From: Agrobacterium tumefaciens
GTDB taxonomy: Bacteria; Pseudomonadota; Alphaproteobacteria; Rhizobiales; Rhizobiaceae
Length of the DNA stretch: 64,000 nucleotides
Assembly: GCF_009649785.1 (NCBI RefSeq)
Contig: NZ_WJOK01000008.1
Location: 62,001 to 126,000 of the forward strand
Reading direction: 5' to 3'
Position 1 is the first letter of the stretch; each line of letters opens with the position of its first letter. The notes below the pieces were generated by a model, which worked only from the letters and a program-made list of their open reading frames with translations, did no database searches and was not told the origin of the DNA. The translations under genes were made by a program, and so were the position numbers. This document shows, one piece after another, positions 49,439-58,456 of the stretch.

Positions 49439-50161
49439 TTATTTGTCGTGCACGATGGTCTTGCGGCCGCCGCCGGTCAATATCTGCGCGAAACCGCCCT
49501 TCTCGTGGATCGAGAAAACAATGATCGGGATGTGATTCTCGCGGGCAAGCGCGACAGCTGCAATATCCATGACCGCCAGTCCCTTGCCTAGCACTTCGCT
49601 GTGGGTCAGCTCGTCGAAACGGGTGGCTGCCGGGTCCTTTTTCGGATCGGCGGAATAGATGCCGTCCACCTGGGTGCCCTTGAAGATTGCTTCCGCACCC
49701 ATTTCCGCGGCGCGCAGCGCTGCAGCGGAATCGGTTGTAAAGAAGGGGTTGCCCGTGCCGCCGGCAAAAATCACCACGCGGCCCTGCGCCAGATGGTGGA
49801 GCGCTGCACGCTGCGAGAAGCTCTCACAGATTTCCGGCATCGCGATTGCGGACAGAACGACGGTGTCAATGCTGAGCTTGCGCAGGGAGGTTGCGAGCGC
49901 CAGCGCGTTGATGACGGTGGCCAGCATGCCCATATGGTCGCCGGTAACGCGATCACCGCCCTTGGACGCCACGGCAACGCCGCGGAAAATATTGCCACCG
50001 CCGACGACAACGCCGACTTCAACGCCCATCGCCCTCGCCTCGGCAATATCGGAGGCGATACGGTCTGCAACCGCCACATCGATACCGAAACCCTGATCGC
50101 CCATAAGGGCTTCGCCGGAAGCCTTGAGAAGAACACGTTTGTAGATCGGCTTGGAAGACAT
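49439..50161 (-). CDS. pyrH: Uridylate kinase
   Basis: Phosphorylates UMP to UDP. The 240-aa hexameric kinase has KRVLLKASGEALMG at the start, VGVVVGGGNIFRG, and the STDSAAALRAAEMGAEAIFKGT-type segment. Start: of two adjacent ATGs (50164, 50161), the second has better spacing from GAGGAG. Placed between tsf and frr as in most bacteria. Confidence 0.96.
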   Translation of the reverse strand: MSSKPIYKRVLLKASGEALMGDQGFGIDVAVADRIASDIAEARAMGVEVGVVVGGGNIFRGVAVASKGGDRVTGDHMGMLATVINALALATSLRKLSIDTVVLSAIAMPEICESFSQRAALHHLAQGRVVIFAGGTGNPFFTTDSAAALRAAEMGAEAIFKGTQVDGIYSADPKKDPAATRFDELTHSEVLGKGLAVMDIAAVALARENHIPIIVFSIHEKGGFAQILTGGGRKTIVHDK

Positions 50162-50202
50162 CATGACTCCTCGGAAATGTAACCGAAACGCGGATACACG
50201 AA

Positions 50203-50228
50203 GGGCACCGCGTTGTCACGCGATGCCC
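50203..50228 (-). terminator. Hairpin between tsf and pyrH
   Basis: 10-bp stem with one mismatch, GGGCACCGCG/CGCGATGCCC, loop of 6, 31 bp after the tsf stop. No T-run on the minus strand; may attenuate. Confidence 0.4.
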
Positions 50229-50258
50229 TCCCGTTTTCCCAAGATTGGGTAAATATAA

Positions 50259-51185
50259 TCAGCCCTTGGCGACTGCGGCGACTTCTGCTGCGAAATCGCT
50301 TTCTTCCTTTTCGACGCCTTCGCCGAGCAGCAGGCGAACCATGCCCGTCACTTCGATGGCAGCACCGGCTTCCTTTTCAGCTTCCTTGACGGCAGCGCCG
50401 ACAGTGATGTCGGGATTGATGACGAAAGCCTGCGACAGAAGAGCGACTTCTTCGAAGAACTTGCGCATACGGCCATCAACCATCTTTTCGATGATGGCTT
50501 CCGGCTTGCCGGATTCGCGGGCCTGCTCGATGAAGACGTTGCGTTCGCGCTCGGCCACGGCTGCGTCAACTTCCTCGGCGCGGATGGCGAGCGGGTTGGT
50601 TGCAGCGATGTGCATGGCGACCTGGCGGCCGATGGAGCTCAGAACGGCCTTGTCGCCGACCGACTTCAGGGCAACGAGAACGCCAAGCTTGCCGATGCCT
50701 TCGCCGGCAGCATTGTGGATGTAGGTCGCGACAACGCCGTGCTCGACTTCGAGTGCTGCCGAACGGCGCAGCGTCATGTTCTCGCCGATGGTGGCGATCG
50801 CGTCCTTGATGCTGTCGGAAACGGACTTGCCGGTTGCCGGATAGGTGGCGGCGCTGACGGCTTCAACGGTGCCGTCGGTGGAGAGCGCTACCTGGGCAAT
50901 GCCGCGAATGAGATCCTGGAACGCGTCGTTGCGAGCAACGAAGTCGGTTTCGGAGTTGAGTTCGACAACAACAGCCTTGTGACCCATGGTGGCGACGCCG
51001 ATCAGACCTTCGGCAGCCGTACGGCCAGACTTCTTGTCGGCCTTTGCGATGCCCTTGGCGCGCAGCCAGTCGATCGCCGCTTCCATGTCGCCATTGGTTT
51101 CAGCAAGAGCCTTCTTGCAGTCCATCATGCCTGCGCCGGATTTCTCGCGCAGTTCCTTCACCATTGCGGCTGTGATTTCGGTCAT
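50259..51185 (-). CDS. tsf: Translation elongation factor Ts
   Basis: Nucleotide exchange factor for EF-Tu. The 308-aa protein starts [21 protein letters not shown], with the UBA-like N-terminal domain, the TDFVARND motif and two core subdomains. AGAGG precedes the ATG. The frame is open far upstream (to 51,338) but that extension is not conserved. A 361-bp gap with a strong inverted repeat separates it from rpsB. Confidence 0.97.
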   Translation of the reverse strand: MTEITAAMVKELREKSGAGMMDCKKALAETNGDMEAAIDWLRAKGIAKADKKSGRTAAEGLIGVATMGHKAVVVELNSETDFVARNDAFQDLIRGIAQVALSTDGTVEAVSAATYPATGKSVSDSIKDAIATIGENMTLRRSAALEVEHGVVATYIHNAAGEGIGKLGVLVALKSVGDKAVLSSIGRQVAMHIAATNPLAIRAEEVDAAVAERERNVFIEQARESGKPEAIIEKMVDGRMRKFFEEVALLSQAFVINPDITVGAAVKEAEKEAGAAIEVTGMVRLLLGEGVEKEESDFAAEVAAVAKG

Positions 51186-51546
51186 TGTTTGCCTCTTATC
51201 GGTTCGATCGGTCAGCCGGCTGAATTCGCCGTGCCGAAGTTCTGGGTGATGAGTGTACCCGGCCGCACACCCTTTGAAACCGGGACGATTTCGGAAAGGG
51301 GCATGCGCATTCCCAAGTGCTGCGGCGTCTCCATACATCGAAACGATGGGTGCCGCTCAAGTGTGACAGCGTTATGAAGGCTGCCACCGGATTTCATCCG
51401 CATCAAAACGCCAGAGACTTCACCGAAGCCCCGACGGAGCGGTTTGAAACGAACAAGGCCGTCAACCCATTTAAGGTCTTTGACGGCCTTGTCATATCCT
51501 GGTCGAGGAGACGGCGACAAGAAATCGCCGCCAGACAGGGCCTATA
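51186..51546 (-). other. rpsB-tsf intergenic region with two inverted repeats
   Basis: 361 bp with no gene. Right after rpsB is a 6-bp hairpin CGGCGA/TCGCCG (51512-51530). Next is a perfect 12-bp inverted repeat CAAGGCCGTCAA/TTGACGGCCTTG (51454-51465 and 51480-51491, 14-bp loop). On the minus strand, the larger stem is followed by TTCGTTT. Together they look like a terminator or attenuator that could lower tsf output relative to rpsB. A separate tsf promoter may lie in the remaining 270 bp. Confidence 0.55.
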
Positions 51547-52314
51547 TCAGGCGCCAGCCTCGTCTTCGAGCGCGGGCTCGATCGGAGCTTCTTCCGAAGC
51601 GCCGATGTCACGGCCGGACGAACCCTGCTGACGCAGGATGCCGTCGATGGCGGCGCGGGCGATCAGGTCGCAATAGAGCGAGATGGCGCGCGATGCGTCG
51701 TCGTTACCCGGGATCGGATAGTCGATGTGATCCGGATCGCAGTTGGAGTCGATGATCGCAACGACCGGAATGCCAAGACGCTTGGCTTCTTCGATCGCGA
51801 TCTTTTCCTTGTTGGTGTCGATGATGAACATCAGGTCCGGAACGCCGCCCATATCGCGGATACCGCCGAGAGCCTTTTCAAGCTTTTCGCGTTCGCGCTC
51901 GAGGGTCAGACGCTCTTTCTTGGAATAGCCGGTGCCTTCCGAGTTCAGGATCTCGTCAACCTTGCGCAGACGCTGGATCGAGTTGGAGATCGTCTTCCAG
52001 TTGGTCATCATGCCGCCGAGCCAGCGGGAGTTGACGTAATACTGGGCCGAACGCTTTGCGCTGTCGGCGATGATTTCAGACGCCTGACGCTTGGTGCCGA
52101 CGAACAGAACGCGGCCGCCACGAGCAACGGTGTCGGACACGACCTGAAGGGCGCGCGACAGCATCGGAACGGTCTGAGCCAGGTCGATGATGTGGATGTT
52201 GTTACGGTCGCCGAAGATGTACGGCTTCATCTTCGGGTTCCAGCGATGCGTCTGGTGACCAAAGTGAACACCAGCTTCCAGAAGCTGACGCATAGAAAAA
52301 TCGGGCAATGCCAT
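51547..52314 (-). CDS. rpsB: 30S ribosomal protein S2
   Basis: The 255-aa protein starts [29 protein letters not shown], the S2 signature, with the central coiled-coil insertion and the [19 protein letters not shown] motif. The short acidic tail (about 230-255) is typical of alphaproteobacteria. AAGGAG lies 9 nt before the ATG. It heads the rpsB-tsf-pyrH-frr run. Confidence 0.97.
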   Translation of the reverse strand: MALPDFSMRQLLEAGVHFGHQTHRWNPKMKPYIFGDRNNIHIIDLAQTVPMLSRALQVVSDTVARGGRVLFVGTKRQASEIIADSAKRSAQYYVNSRWLGGMMTNWKTISNSIQRLRKVDEILNSEGTGYSKKERLTLEREREKLEKALGGIRDMGGVPDLMFIIDTNKEKIAIEEAKRLGIPVVAIIDSNCDPDHIDYPIPGNDDASRAISLYCDLIARAAIDGILRQQGSSGRDIGASEEAPIEPALEDEAGA

Positions 52315-52436
52315 GCCTAGTTACTCCTTTTCCGGTTTAACCCCCGCGAAGCGAACAGCGCCGATTTTCATCGACACCACCGGGCGGAACGGACCGGATT
52401 TCTCCCGGAACATCCCAAGCTTCGCGTGTGGAATGG

Positions 52437-52458
52437 TGAGGCGCATACAGTCGCCTCA
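52437..52458. terminator. Hairpin between the eipB-like gene and rpsB
   Basis: Perfect 7-bp stem TGAGGCG/CGCCTCA, loop of 8, 50 bp after the DUF1849 gene stop. The 192-bp gap around it must also include the rpsB promoter. Confidence 0.4.
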
Positions 52459-52507
52459 GATAAAAAGCAAGCATTTCTGCGAAAAAACCACGCAAACGGT
52501 CCGTCTT

Positions 52508-53350
52508 TTAGCGAACCGGCTTGTTTTCGCAGGTTTCCGGCTTGAGGATATCAAGCTTCGCGAGCTTGCCGGTCAGAACGAAATCGCCGTAATCCATCGT
52601 CAGATCGCGGGTGATTCCGTTATCGTAAAGCTTGAACGACATGCGGTAGATCGGCAGGGCGTCGGTGCCGGTCTTGTCGTTGTAATAAGCGATCGTCACC
52701 GGCCAGAACGCGGCTTTGCCGAATTCGCCCGCCTTGCCGGCCTCGGCATCGCCGTCCTTCGGCATCTGCGCCTTGCCGACCAGCGTCGAAGTGATCAGGC
52801 TTTCATCGCCGTCATCCGAGCCGTCGAAAATACGGGATTCGAAGATGCGCTTTCCCTGCTTGGCGTTTTCAATGACCTGAAACATGTGCTCGGTCGGAAA
52901 TTCGCTGGCGACGAGATCGATCTGACGGGGGTCCGGGCGGGTCAGATCAACCTTCACACCCTCTTTGTTGTCGATTGCAGCGCCCTGCACTTCCTTGTCC
53001 AGCTTGTCGTCGGTGTAGGACTTGGTCTCGAAGGTGAACTTCCTGGCCGCCAGGTCCTCGAAGGTCGTCGTCTGCTGGTCGGTCATGCGGACCGCGTCGC
53101 CGGTGTTGATCTGTGTCACGAAACGGAAATCCGTCTTGTAACCCTGACACGCAGAGCCAGTGAATTCATAGACCATTCGGCCCGTCATGCCCTCGATACC
53201 GGAACGATCCGTCGCGTCCTTGAGTTCGAGATCGTAGACGGCGCGATGGGCGATGAGGTCCGGAACCGTGACGGGCAAGGCATTGGCACCGTTCGACAGG
53301 CCGGTCATGAGCCCTGTGGCGGCAACGAAACCAAGCGTCCTGACAAACAT
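52508..53350 (-). CDS. DUF1849 periplasmic protein, EipB-like
   Basis: A 280-aa secreted protein with a signal peptide (1-24, ANA-LP) and two cysteines in the mature part, C68 and C274, able to form the disulfide known for the DUF1849 family. In Brucella, EipB supports envelope integrity; the same role here is inference. Conserved start APHRAVYDLEL-like region appears as LIAHRAVYDLELKDA. Divergent from the RidA-family gene and upstream of rpsB on the same strand. Confidence 0.88.
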   Translation of the reverse strand: MFVRTLGFVAATGLMTGLSNGANALPVTVPDLIAHRAVYDLELKDATDRSGIEGMTGRMVYEFTGSACQGYKTDFRFVTQINTGDAVRMTDQQTTTFEDLAARKFTFETKSYTDDKLDKEVQGAAIDNKEGVKVDLTRPDPRQIDLVASEFPTEHMFQVIENAKQGKRIFESRIFDGSDDGDESLITSTLVGKAQMPKDGDAEAGKAGEFGKAAFWPVTIAYYNDKTGTDALPIYRMSFKLYDNGITRDLTMDYGDFVLTGKLAKLDILKPETCENKPVR

Positions 53351-53466
53351 TCAATATCTCCTGTTGGACTCGCTGCTCATATTGTACAAGCAACCGCCCG
53401 GCTTTTGGATCAACATCTTCTGAATGCCGGATTCTTGAAGGATTTACAACAAAACCGGAGACGAAA

Positions 53467-53937
53467 ATGTCTGATGTCATCGAAGGCCGCCTCAAGGAAC
53501 TGGGCTTTACTCTTCCCGTAGCGGCAGCACCTGCCGCAAACTACGTTCCGTTCACCATCAGCGGCAATCTTCTTTATGTATCGGGTCAACTGCCGATGGA
53601 ATCAGGCAAGATTGCGGTGACGGGCCTCGTTGGCCGCGATGTTGACGTTGCAACCGCCCAGCGCGCCGCCGAATTGTGCGCCGTCAACATTCTCGCACAG
53701 GTCAAGGCTGCCTTGAACGGCGACCTCTCGAAAATCCGTCGTATCCTCAAGCTGAACGGCTTCGTTGCCTCGGTTCCGGAGTTCGTTGAACAGCATCTCG
53801 TCATTAACGGCGCCTCCAATCTGCTCGCCAACGTTCTGGGTGATGCCGGCAAGCATGCCCGCGCCGCCGTCGGCATGGCCTGCCTGCCCTTCAATGCCGC
53901 CGTCGAGATCGACGCGATCGTGGAAATCGACGTATGA
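53467..53937 (+). CDS. RidA family protein (YjgF/YER057c/UK114)
   Basis: A 156-aa protein of the RidA superfamily. The family fold holds enamine/imine deaminases, but this longer form (about 150 aa, with GNLLYVSGQLPM and NAAVEIDAIVEID) belongs to a subgroup whose canonical catalytic arginine position reads AVEIDAI, so activity is uncertain. It starts an ATGA-coupled run RidA-glycerophosphodiesterase-FemAB-like. Confidence 0.87.
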   Translation: MSDVIEGRLKELGFTLPVAAAPAANYVPFTISGNLLYVSGQLPMESGKIAVTGLVGRDVDVATAQRAAELCAVNILAQVKAALNGDLSKIRRILKLNGFVASVPEFVEQHLVINGASNLLANVLGDAGKHARAAVGMACLPFNAAVEIDAIVEIDV

Positions 53938-54674
53938 CCCTTAAACTTTCCTGGCTTACCGCCCAGCCCGTCGCCCATCGCGGTTATCATGACCTGAACA
54001 AGGCGGTATGGGAAAACACGCTATCCGCATTTTCGCGCGCCATCGACGCTGGTTTTGCCATCGAATGCGACGTGCAGCTGGCCGCCGATAGCGTGCCTGT
54101 GATTTTTCACGACGACGACATGGCCCGGCTGACGGGTATCAAGGGCGACGTGCGAGAACATACCGCCAGTGAATTGTCTCTGCTTTCGGTCGGTCAGACC
54201 AAGGACCGCATACCGACGCTGAAACAGCTTCTGACGCTATGCGCCGGCAAGGTGCCGCTGGTGATCGAACTGAAAGGACGCCAGGGCGAAGGCGTCGATG
54301 ACGGGTTTGCCGAAGCGGTGCTGGAAGATCTCGAGGGCTACAAGGGCCAGGTGGCGCTGATGAGCTTCGACCATCACCTGCTAAGAGACCTGAAGGCTGC
54401 AGGCTCGCCCTGGCCGCTCGGCCTTACCGCCGAAGGCGCCAAGCCGGAAGACTTCTTCAAACACGACGAGGCGATGCAGATCGGTGTTGATTTCATCTCC
54501 TATCATTGGGGTCATTTGCCCAACAGTTTCATCGAGGCGCAAAGAAAACTTGGGCTTCCCGTGATTACCTGGACTGTCAGGGATGAAAATGCGCGCGAGA
54601 CTACCTATAAATATGCGGACCAGATGACATTCGAAGGTTTCGACCCGAGAGAGAACCCCTCCGCCACGGCATGA
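53934..54674 (+). CDS. Glycerophosphodiester phosphodiesterase family protein
   Basis: Hydrolyses glycerophosphodiesters to glycerol 3-phosphate and an alcohol. The 246-aa protein has H15-R16 in VAHRGYH, E27 (WENTL), E44 and D46 (IECDVQL) and H59-D60 (IFHDDD), the metal and catalytic set of the GDPD family. No signal peptide, so probably cytoplasmic. ATGA overlaps on both sides link it to the RidA-family and FemAB-like genes. Confidence 0.93.
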   Translation: MTLKLSWLTAQPVAHRGYHDLNKAVWENTLSAFSRAIDAGFAIECDVQLAADSVPVIFHDDDMARLTGIKGDVREHTASELSLLSVGQTKDRIPTLKQLLTLCAGKVPLVIELKGRQGEGVDDGFAEAVLEDLEGYKGQVALMSFDHHLLRDLKAAGSPWPLGLTAEGAKPEDFFKHDEAMQIGVDFISYHWGHLPNSFIEAQRKLGLPVITWTVRDENARETTYKYADQMTFEGFDPRENPSATA

Positions 54675-55870
54675 CAGAAGACTATTCCATACGCGTTGCG
54701 CAATCCCTGAGGGATATTGATCCGGACAGCTGGAAACGGCTTTCCGGAACATCACGCAATGTGTCAGGAAAACCGTACAATCCTTTCATTTCCCACGCAT
54801 TTCTATCCTCGATGGAAGATTCTGGATCGGCCACTGCCAAGACCGGCTGGCTTGGGCACCATCTGCTTCTCGAAAACGCGTCGGGTGAACTCGTCGGAGC
54901 CGTTCCGGCCTATCTGAAGAACCACAGCAAGGGCGAATATGTCTTCGACCATGGCTGGGCGGATGCCTTTGAGCGAGCCGGCGGCCATTATTATCCGAAG
55001 CTGCAATGTTCGGTGCCGTTTACGCCGGCGAGCGGGCCGCGGCTGCTGGTATCCGAAACCGAAGACGAGACGCGCTTCAAACCGCTTCTGGCATCCGGCC
55101 TTGTCCAGGTGACGGAAAAGATCGGCGTTTCTTCCGCGCATGTCACGTTTCTGGAAGACGCCGACCTATCCGCGCTTCTGCCCCGGGACTTCCTGCACAG
55201 GACCGATCAGCAATTCCACTTCATCAATGACGGCTATCGCGATCACGACGATTTTCTCGATGCCCTTTCATCGCGCAAGCGCAAGGGGCTGAAAAAGGAA
55301 CGTCGGGCAGCGCTGGAAAACGGCATCGAGATCGACTGGTTGACCGGAAGCGACCTGACAGAGGAGATCTGGGACCAGTTCTTCGCCTTCTACATGGATA
55401 CCGGCAGCCGCAAATGGGGACGGCCCTATCTGACGCGGGAATTCTATTCGCTGATCGGCGAGCGCATGCCTGACGACGTTCTGCTGGTCATGGCCAGACG
55501 CGAGGGACGCTATATCGCCGGTGCAATCAATTTCATTGGCTCGGATGCGCTTTACGGCCGACACTGGGGATGTATCGAGGACCATCCCTTCCTGCATTTC
55601 GAGGTCTGTTACCATCAGGCGATCGATTTCGCGCTGTCGAAGGGTTTGAAGCGGGTGGAGGCGGGTGCGCAGGGTGAGCACAAGCTGGCGCGCGGTTACG
55701 TGCCGGTCACCACCCATTCAGCGCATTTCATCGTTCATCCGGGTCTGCGCCGCGCGATTGCCGATTATCTTCAGCGCGAGCGTGAAGAGGTCGAACATAT
55801 TGGCGACTATCTGGAAGACCACACGCCCTTCCGCAAGGGTGAGCGACAGGAACACGAGCCGGATGCATAA
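54671..55870 (+). CDS. FemAB-like/GNAT-fold peptidogalycan biosynthesis-type protein
   Basis: A 399-aa protein of the FemAB-like (former DUF482) group with two GNAT-type folds. Seen: NPFISHAFLSSMEDSGSA at the start, DHGWADAFERAGGHYYPKLQ in the first half, and a second half with SSRKRKGLKKERRAAL and HLARGYVPV-like HKLARGYVPVTTHSAHF. FemAB proteins move amino acids from aminoacyl-tRNA, but function for this group is not established. It is the last of the ATGA-coupled run. Confidence 0.85.
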   Translation: MTEDYSIRVAQSLRDIDPDSWKRLSGTSRNVSGKPYNPFISHAFLSSMEDSGSATAKTGWLGHHLLLENASGELVGAVPAYLKNHSKGEYVFDHGWADAFERAGGHYYPKLQCSVPFTPASGPRLLVSETEDETRFKPLLASGLVQVTEKIGVSSAHVTFLEDADLSALLPRDFLHRTDQQFHFINDGYRDHDDFLDALSSRKRKGLKKERRAALENGIEIDWLTGSDLTEEIWDQFFAFYMDTGSRKWGRPYLTREFYSLIGERMPDDVLLVMARREGRYIAGAINFIGSDALYGRHWGCIEDHPFLHFEVCYHQAIDFALSKGLKRVEAGAQGEHKLARGYVPVTTHSAHFIVHPGLRRAIADYLQREREEVEHIGDYLEDHTPFRKGERQEHEPDA

Positions 55871-55923
55871 AGCTGTCGCGATCTTTCAGATTCGCTGCCT
55901 ACGCTTTATGCCTTTGTTTTGTC

Positions 55924-55975
55924 GCATGTCGTTATCGCAAAACCGCTACACGCTTTTAGGCGACATGCTTTAGTC
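55924..55975 (+). repeat. Dispersed intergenic repeat, copy A
   Basis: Bounded by perfect 8-bp inverted ends GCATGTCG (55924-55931) and CGACATGC (55961-55968). It aligns over about 48 bp with the minus-strand sequence at 60,564-60,610, sharing AAACCGCT, CGACATGC and TTAGT. It lies between the FemAB-like gene and the HIT gene. Confidence 0.7.
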
Positions 55976-55996
55976 CGTTACGAGGAGAGACCACCG

Positions 55997-56428
55997 ATGA
56001 CCGCCAGCGCCTATGATGACAACAATATCTTCGCGAAAATCCTGCGCGGCGAAATTCCGAGCCACAAGCTCTATGAAGACGAGCATACGCTGGCTTTCAT
56101 GGATGTGATGCCGCAGGCACCCGGCCATCTTCTGGTCGTTCCGAAAACCGGCTCGCGCAATCTGCTCGATGCCGACCCGCAAGTGCTGGCAAAGACCATT
56201 GCCGTGGTGCAGAAACTGGCAGTCGCAGCAAAGGAAGCCTTCGACGCTGATGGCGTCTTTATCGCCCAGTTCAACGAACCGGCAGCCGGCCAGACCGTGT
56301 TCCACCTGCATTTCCACGTCATTCCGCGCAAGGAAGGCGAACCGCTGAAGCCACATTCCGGCGCTATGGCCGATGGCGAAGTGCTGAAGGCCCATGCGGA
56401 AAAGATAAAGGCAGCGCTTGCCTCGTGA
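55997..56428 (+). CDS. HIT family protein (Hint-like)
   Basis: A 143-aa histidine-triad protein, likely a purine nucleoside phosphoramidase. The triad H103, H105, H107 is in HLHFHVIPR, and the start NIFAKILRGEIPSHKLYEDE is typical of Hint proteins. Start: ATG at 55997 with GAGGAGA upstream; the open frame to 55919 runs through a repeat and is rejected. A mosaic repeat follows the gene. Confidence 0.94.
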   Translation: MTASAYDDNNIFAKILRGEIPSHKLYEDEHTLAFMDVMPQAPGHLLVVPKTGSRNLLDADPQVLAKTIAVVQKLAVAAKEAFDADGVFIAQFNEPAAGQTVFHLHFHVIPRKEGEPLKPHSGAMADGEVLKAHAEKIKAALAS

Positions 56429-56477
56429 TGTTTGCCAAGACGCCCACGCGTTTGGCAGAATGGCGGCATCCGCACAC

Positions 56478-56588
56478 CGTCACCCCGGAGCTTATCCGGG
56501 GTGCGGCGCGATCCAGTCCTTGATCGCGCGATATTCCTCTCGGCGCAGACGCGCCTTGGCTGGTTGCCTGATCTAGTCCGGCATGACG
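56478..56588. repeat. Mosaic palindromic intergenic element (RIME-like)
   Basis: Bounded by CGTCAC and CATGACG. Contains two perfect palindromes: CACCCCGGA/TCCGGGGTG (56481-56503) and GCGCGATC/GATCGCGC (56506-56529). Same outer layout as the element at 5255-5341. Sits between convergent HIT and DUF1989 genes and may serve as a two-way terminator. Confidence 0.75.
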
Positions 56589-56604
56589 ACCGTGGTGTTT
56601 ATTA

Positions 56605-57456
56605 TCATTCCACGGGACGGTAGGCATTCCTCTCCGGCCAGGGCCAGCCTTCAAGCACCGCCATATCCGGCCGGAATATCTCCACCTTCAGGGGATAGCA
56701 CGGGACCGCGTCGCTCGAATGGCTGGCGCCACAATCGCCGCCGGGGCAAGCGGAGAGCGCGCCGATGAGATCAATTTCCGCGAAGAGTTCCAGATAGTCG
56801 CCCGGCCGCACCGGGCTTGCCTTCATGAAATACTGATGCGTATCGCGGGTGAAACCCGTGCACATAAAGACGTTCAGAACATCGTGCACATGCGGTTCCG
56901 CCTCGCCGAATGACAGGCCTTTGGCCGCGGCGAGCGCATTGGTGAGGTTCGAATGGCAGCAATGGTGATAGTCGCCGCCGCTCAACAGCTTGTTGGTGTA
57001 GGGATCGCACCGGGTGCCGATCACATCATGCACGCCACCGCCATCTTCATCCCAGCCATACCATGACAAAGTATCATGGGTGATGGTCGCCATCGGCCGC
57101 AGGGACGGCAGATTGCTCCACAGCCGGTTGCCTACGGAAACATGGGTCGCATGCAGGGCGCGGGTTTTGCCGCTGAAAAAGCGCTCCGTAAGATCATGGG
57201 CATTCCAGAGGTTCAAATCCCCCACCTGTGGGCCTTCGGTGCTGACGATGCGGAAAAAGTGTCCCTTCGGAACATTGAAAGTGCCGCCCTCGCGCGGTGG
57301 CACGATGACTTCGTCTATCTTCACCATGGCTTTTTTAGCCTGTTCAAGACGCGCAAGGTCCGGTGTCTGAAGTGTGCCGTTCGGATAAACGACGACGGGA
57401 CGGACGGCGCGGCGCGCGGTGGCATCAATGGGTTCGGCGGCGGACACGGGGGTCAT
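56605..57456 (-). CDS. DUF1989 (urea carboxylase-associated family) protein
   Basis: A 283-aa protein of the DUF1989 family, some members of which accompany urea carboxylase/allophanate hydrolase or guanidine use. Seen: GHFFRIVSTEGPQVGDLNLWNA, GGDYHHCCHSN and DVLNVFMCTGFTRD, the last two likely to carry metal-binding Cys and His. No urea carboxylase gene is nearby, so its substrate is open. Divergent from a LysR gene, which may control it. Confidence 0.85.
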   Translation of the reverse strand: MTPVSAAEPIDATARRAVRPVVVYPNGTLQTPDLARLEQAKKAMVKIDEVIVPPREGGTFNVPKGHFFRIVSTEGPQVGDLNLWNAHDLTERFFSGKTRALHATHVSVGNRLWSNLPSLRPMATITHDTLSWYGWDEDGGGVHDVIGTRCDPYTNKLLSGGDYHHCCHSNLTNALAAAKGLSFGEAEPHVHDVLNVFMCTGFTRDTHQYFMKASPVRPGDYLELFAEIDLIGALSACPGGDCGASHSSDAVPCYPLKVEIFRPDMAVLEGWPWPERNAYRPVE

Positions 57457-57565
57457 GAAATCCTCGGATGGATGAAATGTGAAGCGAAATTGCGGTATGA
57501 ATGGCGTGATGACAAGACGGGTTTTTCTTGCGCTCAGACCAAGTCTGACTTAGCCTCGCAGCATC

Positions 57566-58456
57566 ATGAAACTGCCACCGCTCGCCACCCTCCGCGCGTT
57601 TGAAGCTGCGGCCAGAAGGACAAGTTTTTCCCTGGCCGCGCAGGAACTCGGCATGACGGCGACGGCCGTAAGCCAGCATGTGCGCAATCTGGAAACATGG
57701 CTCGGCGCGCCGCTTTTCGAGCGCCATGCAAGAGGCGTGAGACTGACGCCGGCGGGTCAGGAATTCGGCATGACGGTTTCGTCCGGCTTGGGGCAGATCG
57801 CTTCCGGTGCGGAACGGATCAGCCGGGGCCGAAACCGCATCACCGTTAGTCTGGCCAGCCTGCCTTCAGTGGTTGCGCATTTTCTGACACCCCGCCTGCC
57901 CCGTTTCCGCGCGCTCTATCCAGACATACAGGTGTCAATCAGCTATTCCGGCAGGAATGAGACCACGCAGCCCGATCTCAGCATCACCCACGGCCCACGC
58001 CCTGCGCAAAAAGCCGTGGCGCTTTTCAGTGCCGAGACGCGCCCGACATGCGCACCCGCTTACGCCACGAAGTCCGGTCCCTTCAACGATGTCTCAAGCC
58101 TGCTGCGGGCCGAATTGCTGCATGACGCCACCGAGACGGCATGGCGGGACTGGCTGGCGACTGCTGGCCTATCCCTGTTCCAGGGCACGGGCCCAATCTT
58201 TGCGGACTTCAATCTGCTCGTGACCGCTCTCAAGGCGGGACACGGCATCGGCCTTTGCCCAACAGCGCTTCTTCGCGACGAAATCGCCGACGGTCAATTG
58301 ACCGTGCTTTTCGATCGGGCGGCCGATGCGGACAAATATTACTGGTTGATTGAAGCAGAAGAGATGACCGCATCAGCCCGGCTCCTGTCGGACTGGCTTG
58401 TCGATGAGGCGCGCGAGAGCGGAAACCGGGGCGATTACTCCGCCGCGATGACTTGA
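57566..58456 (+). CDS. LysR family transcriptional regulator
   Basis: A 296-aa regulator with an N-terminal winged helix (LPPLATLRAFEAAARRTSFSLAAQELGMTATAVSQHVRNLE, the GcvA-like type) and a C-terminal effector domain. It is divergent from the DUF1989 gene with a 109-bp gap that is a natural place for its operator, so control of that gene is likely by LysR habit. Its last 22 bp overlap the end of the convergent PAP2 gene. Confidence 0.9.
   Translation: MKLPPLATLRAFEAAARRTSFSLAAQELGMTATAVSQHVRNLETWLGAPLFERHARGVRLTPAGQEFGMTVSSGLGQIASGAERISRGRNRITVSLASLPSVVAHFLTPRLPRFRALYPDIQVSISYSGRNETTQPDLSITHGPRPAQKAVALFSAETRPTCAPAYATKSGPFNDVSSLLRAELLHDATETAWRDWLATAGLSLFQGTGPIFADFNLLVTALKAGHGIGLCPTALLRDEIADGQLTVLFDRAADADKYYWLIEAEEMTASARLLSDWLVDEARESGNRGDYSAAMT

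Noticed and set aside
51186..51338. N-terminal extension of tsf
   Set aside because: EF-Ts conservation begins at [13 protein letters not shown], which has a ribosome site; the extension is not conserved.
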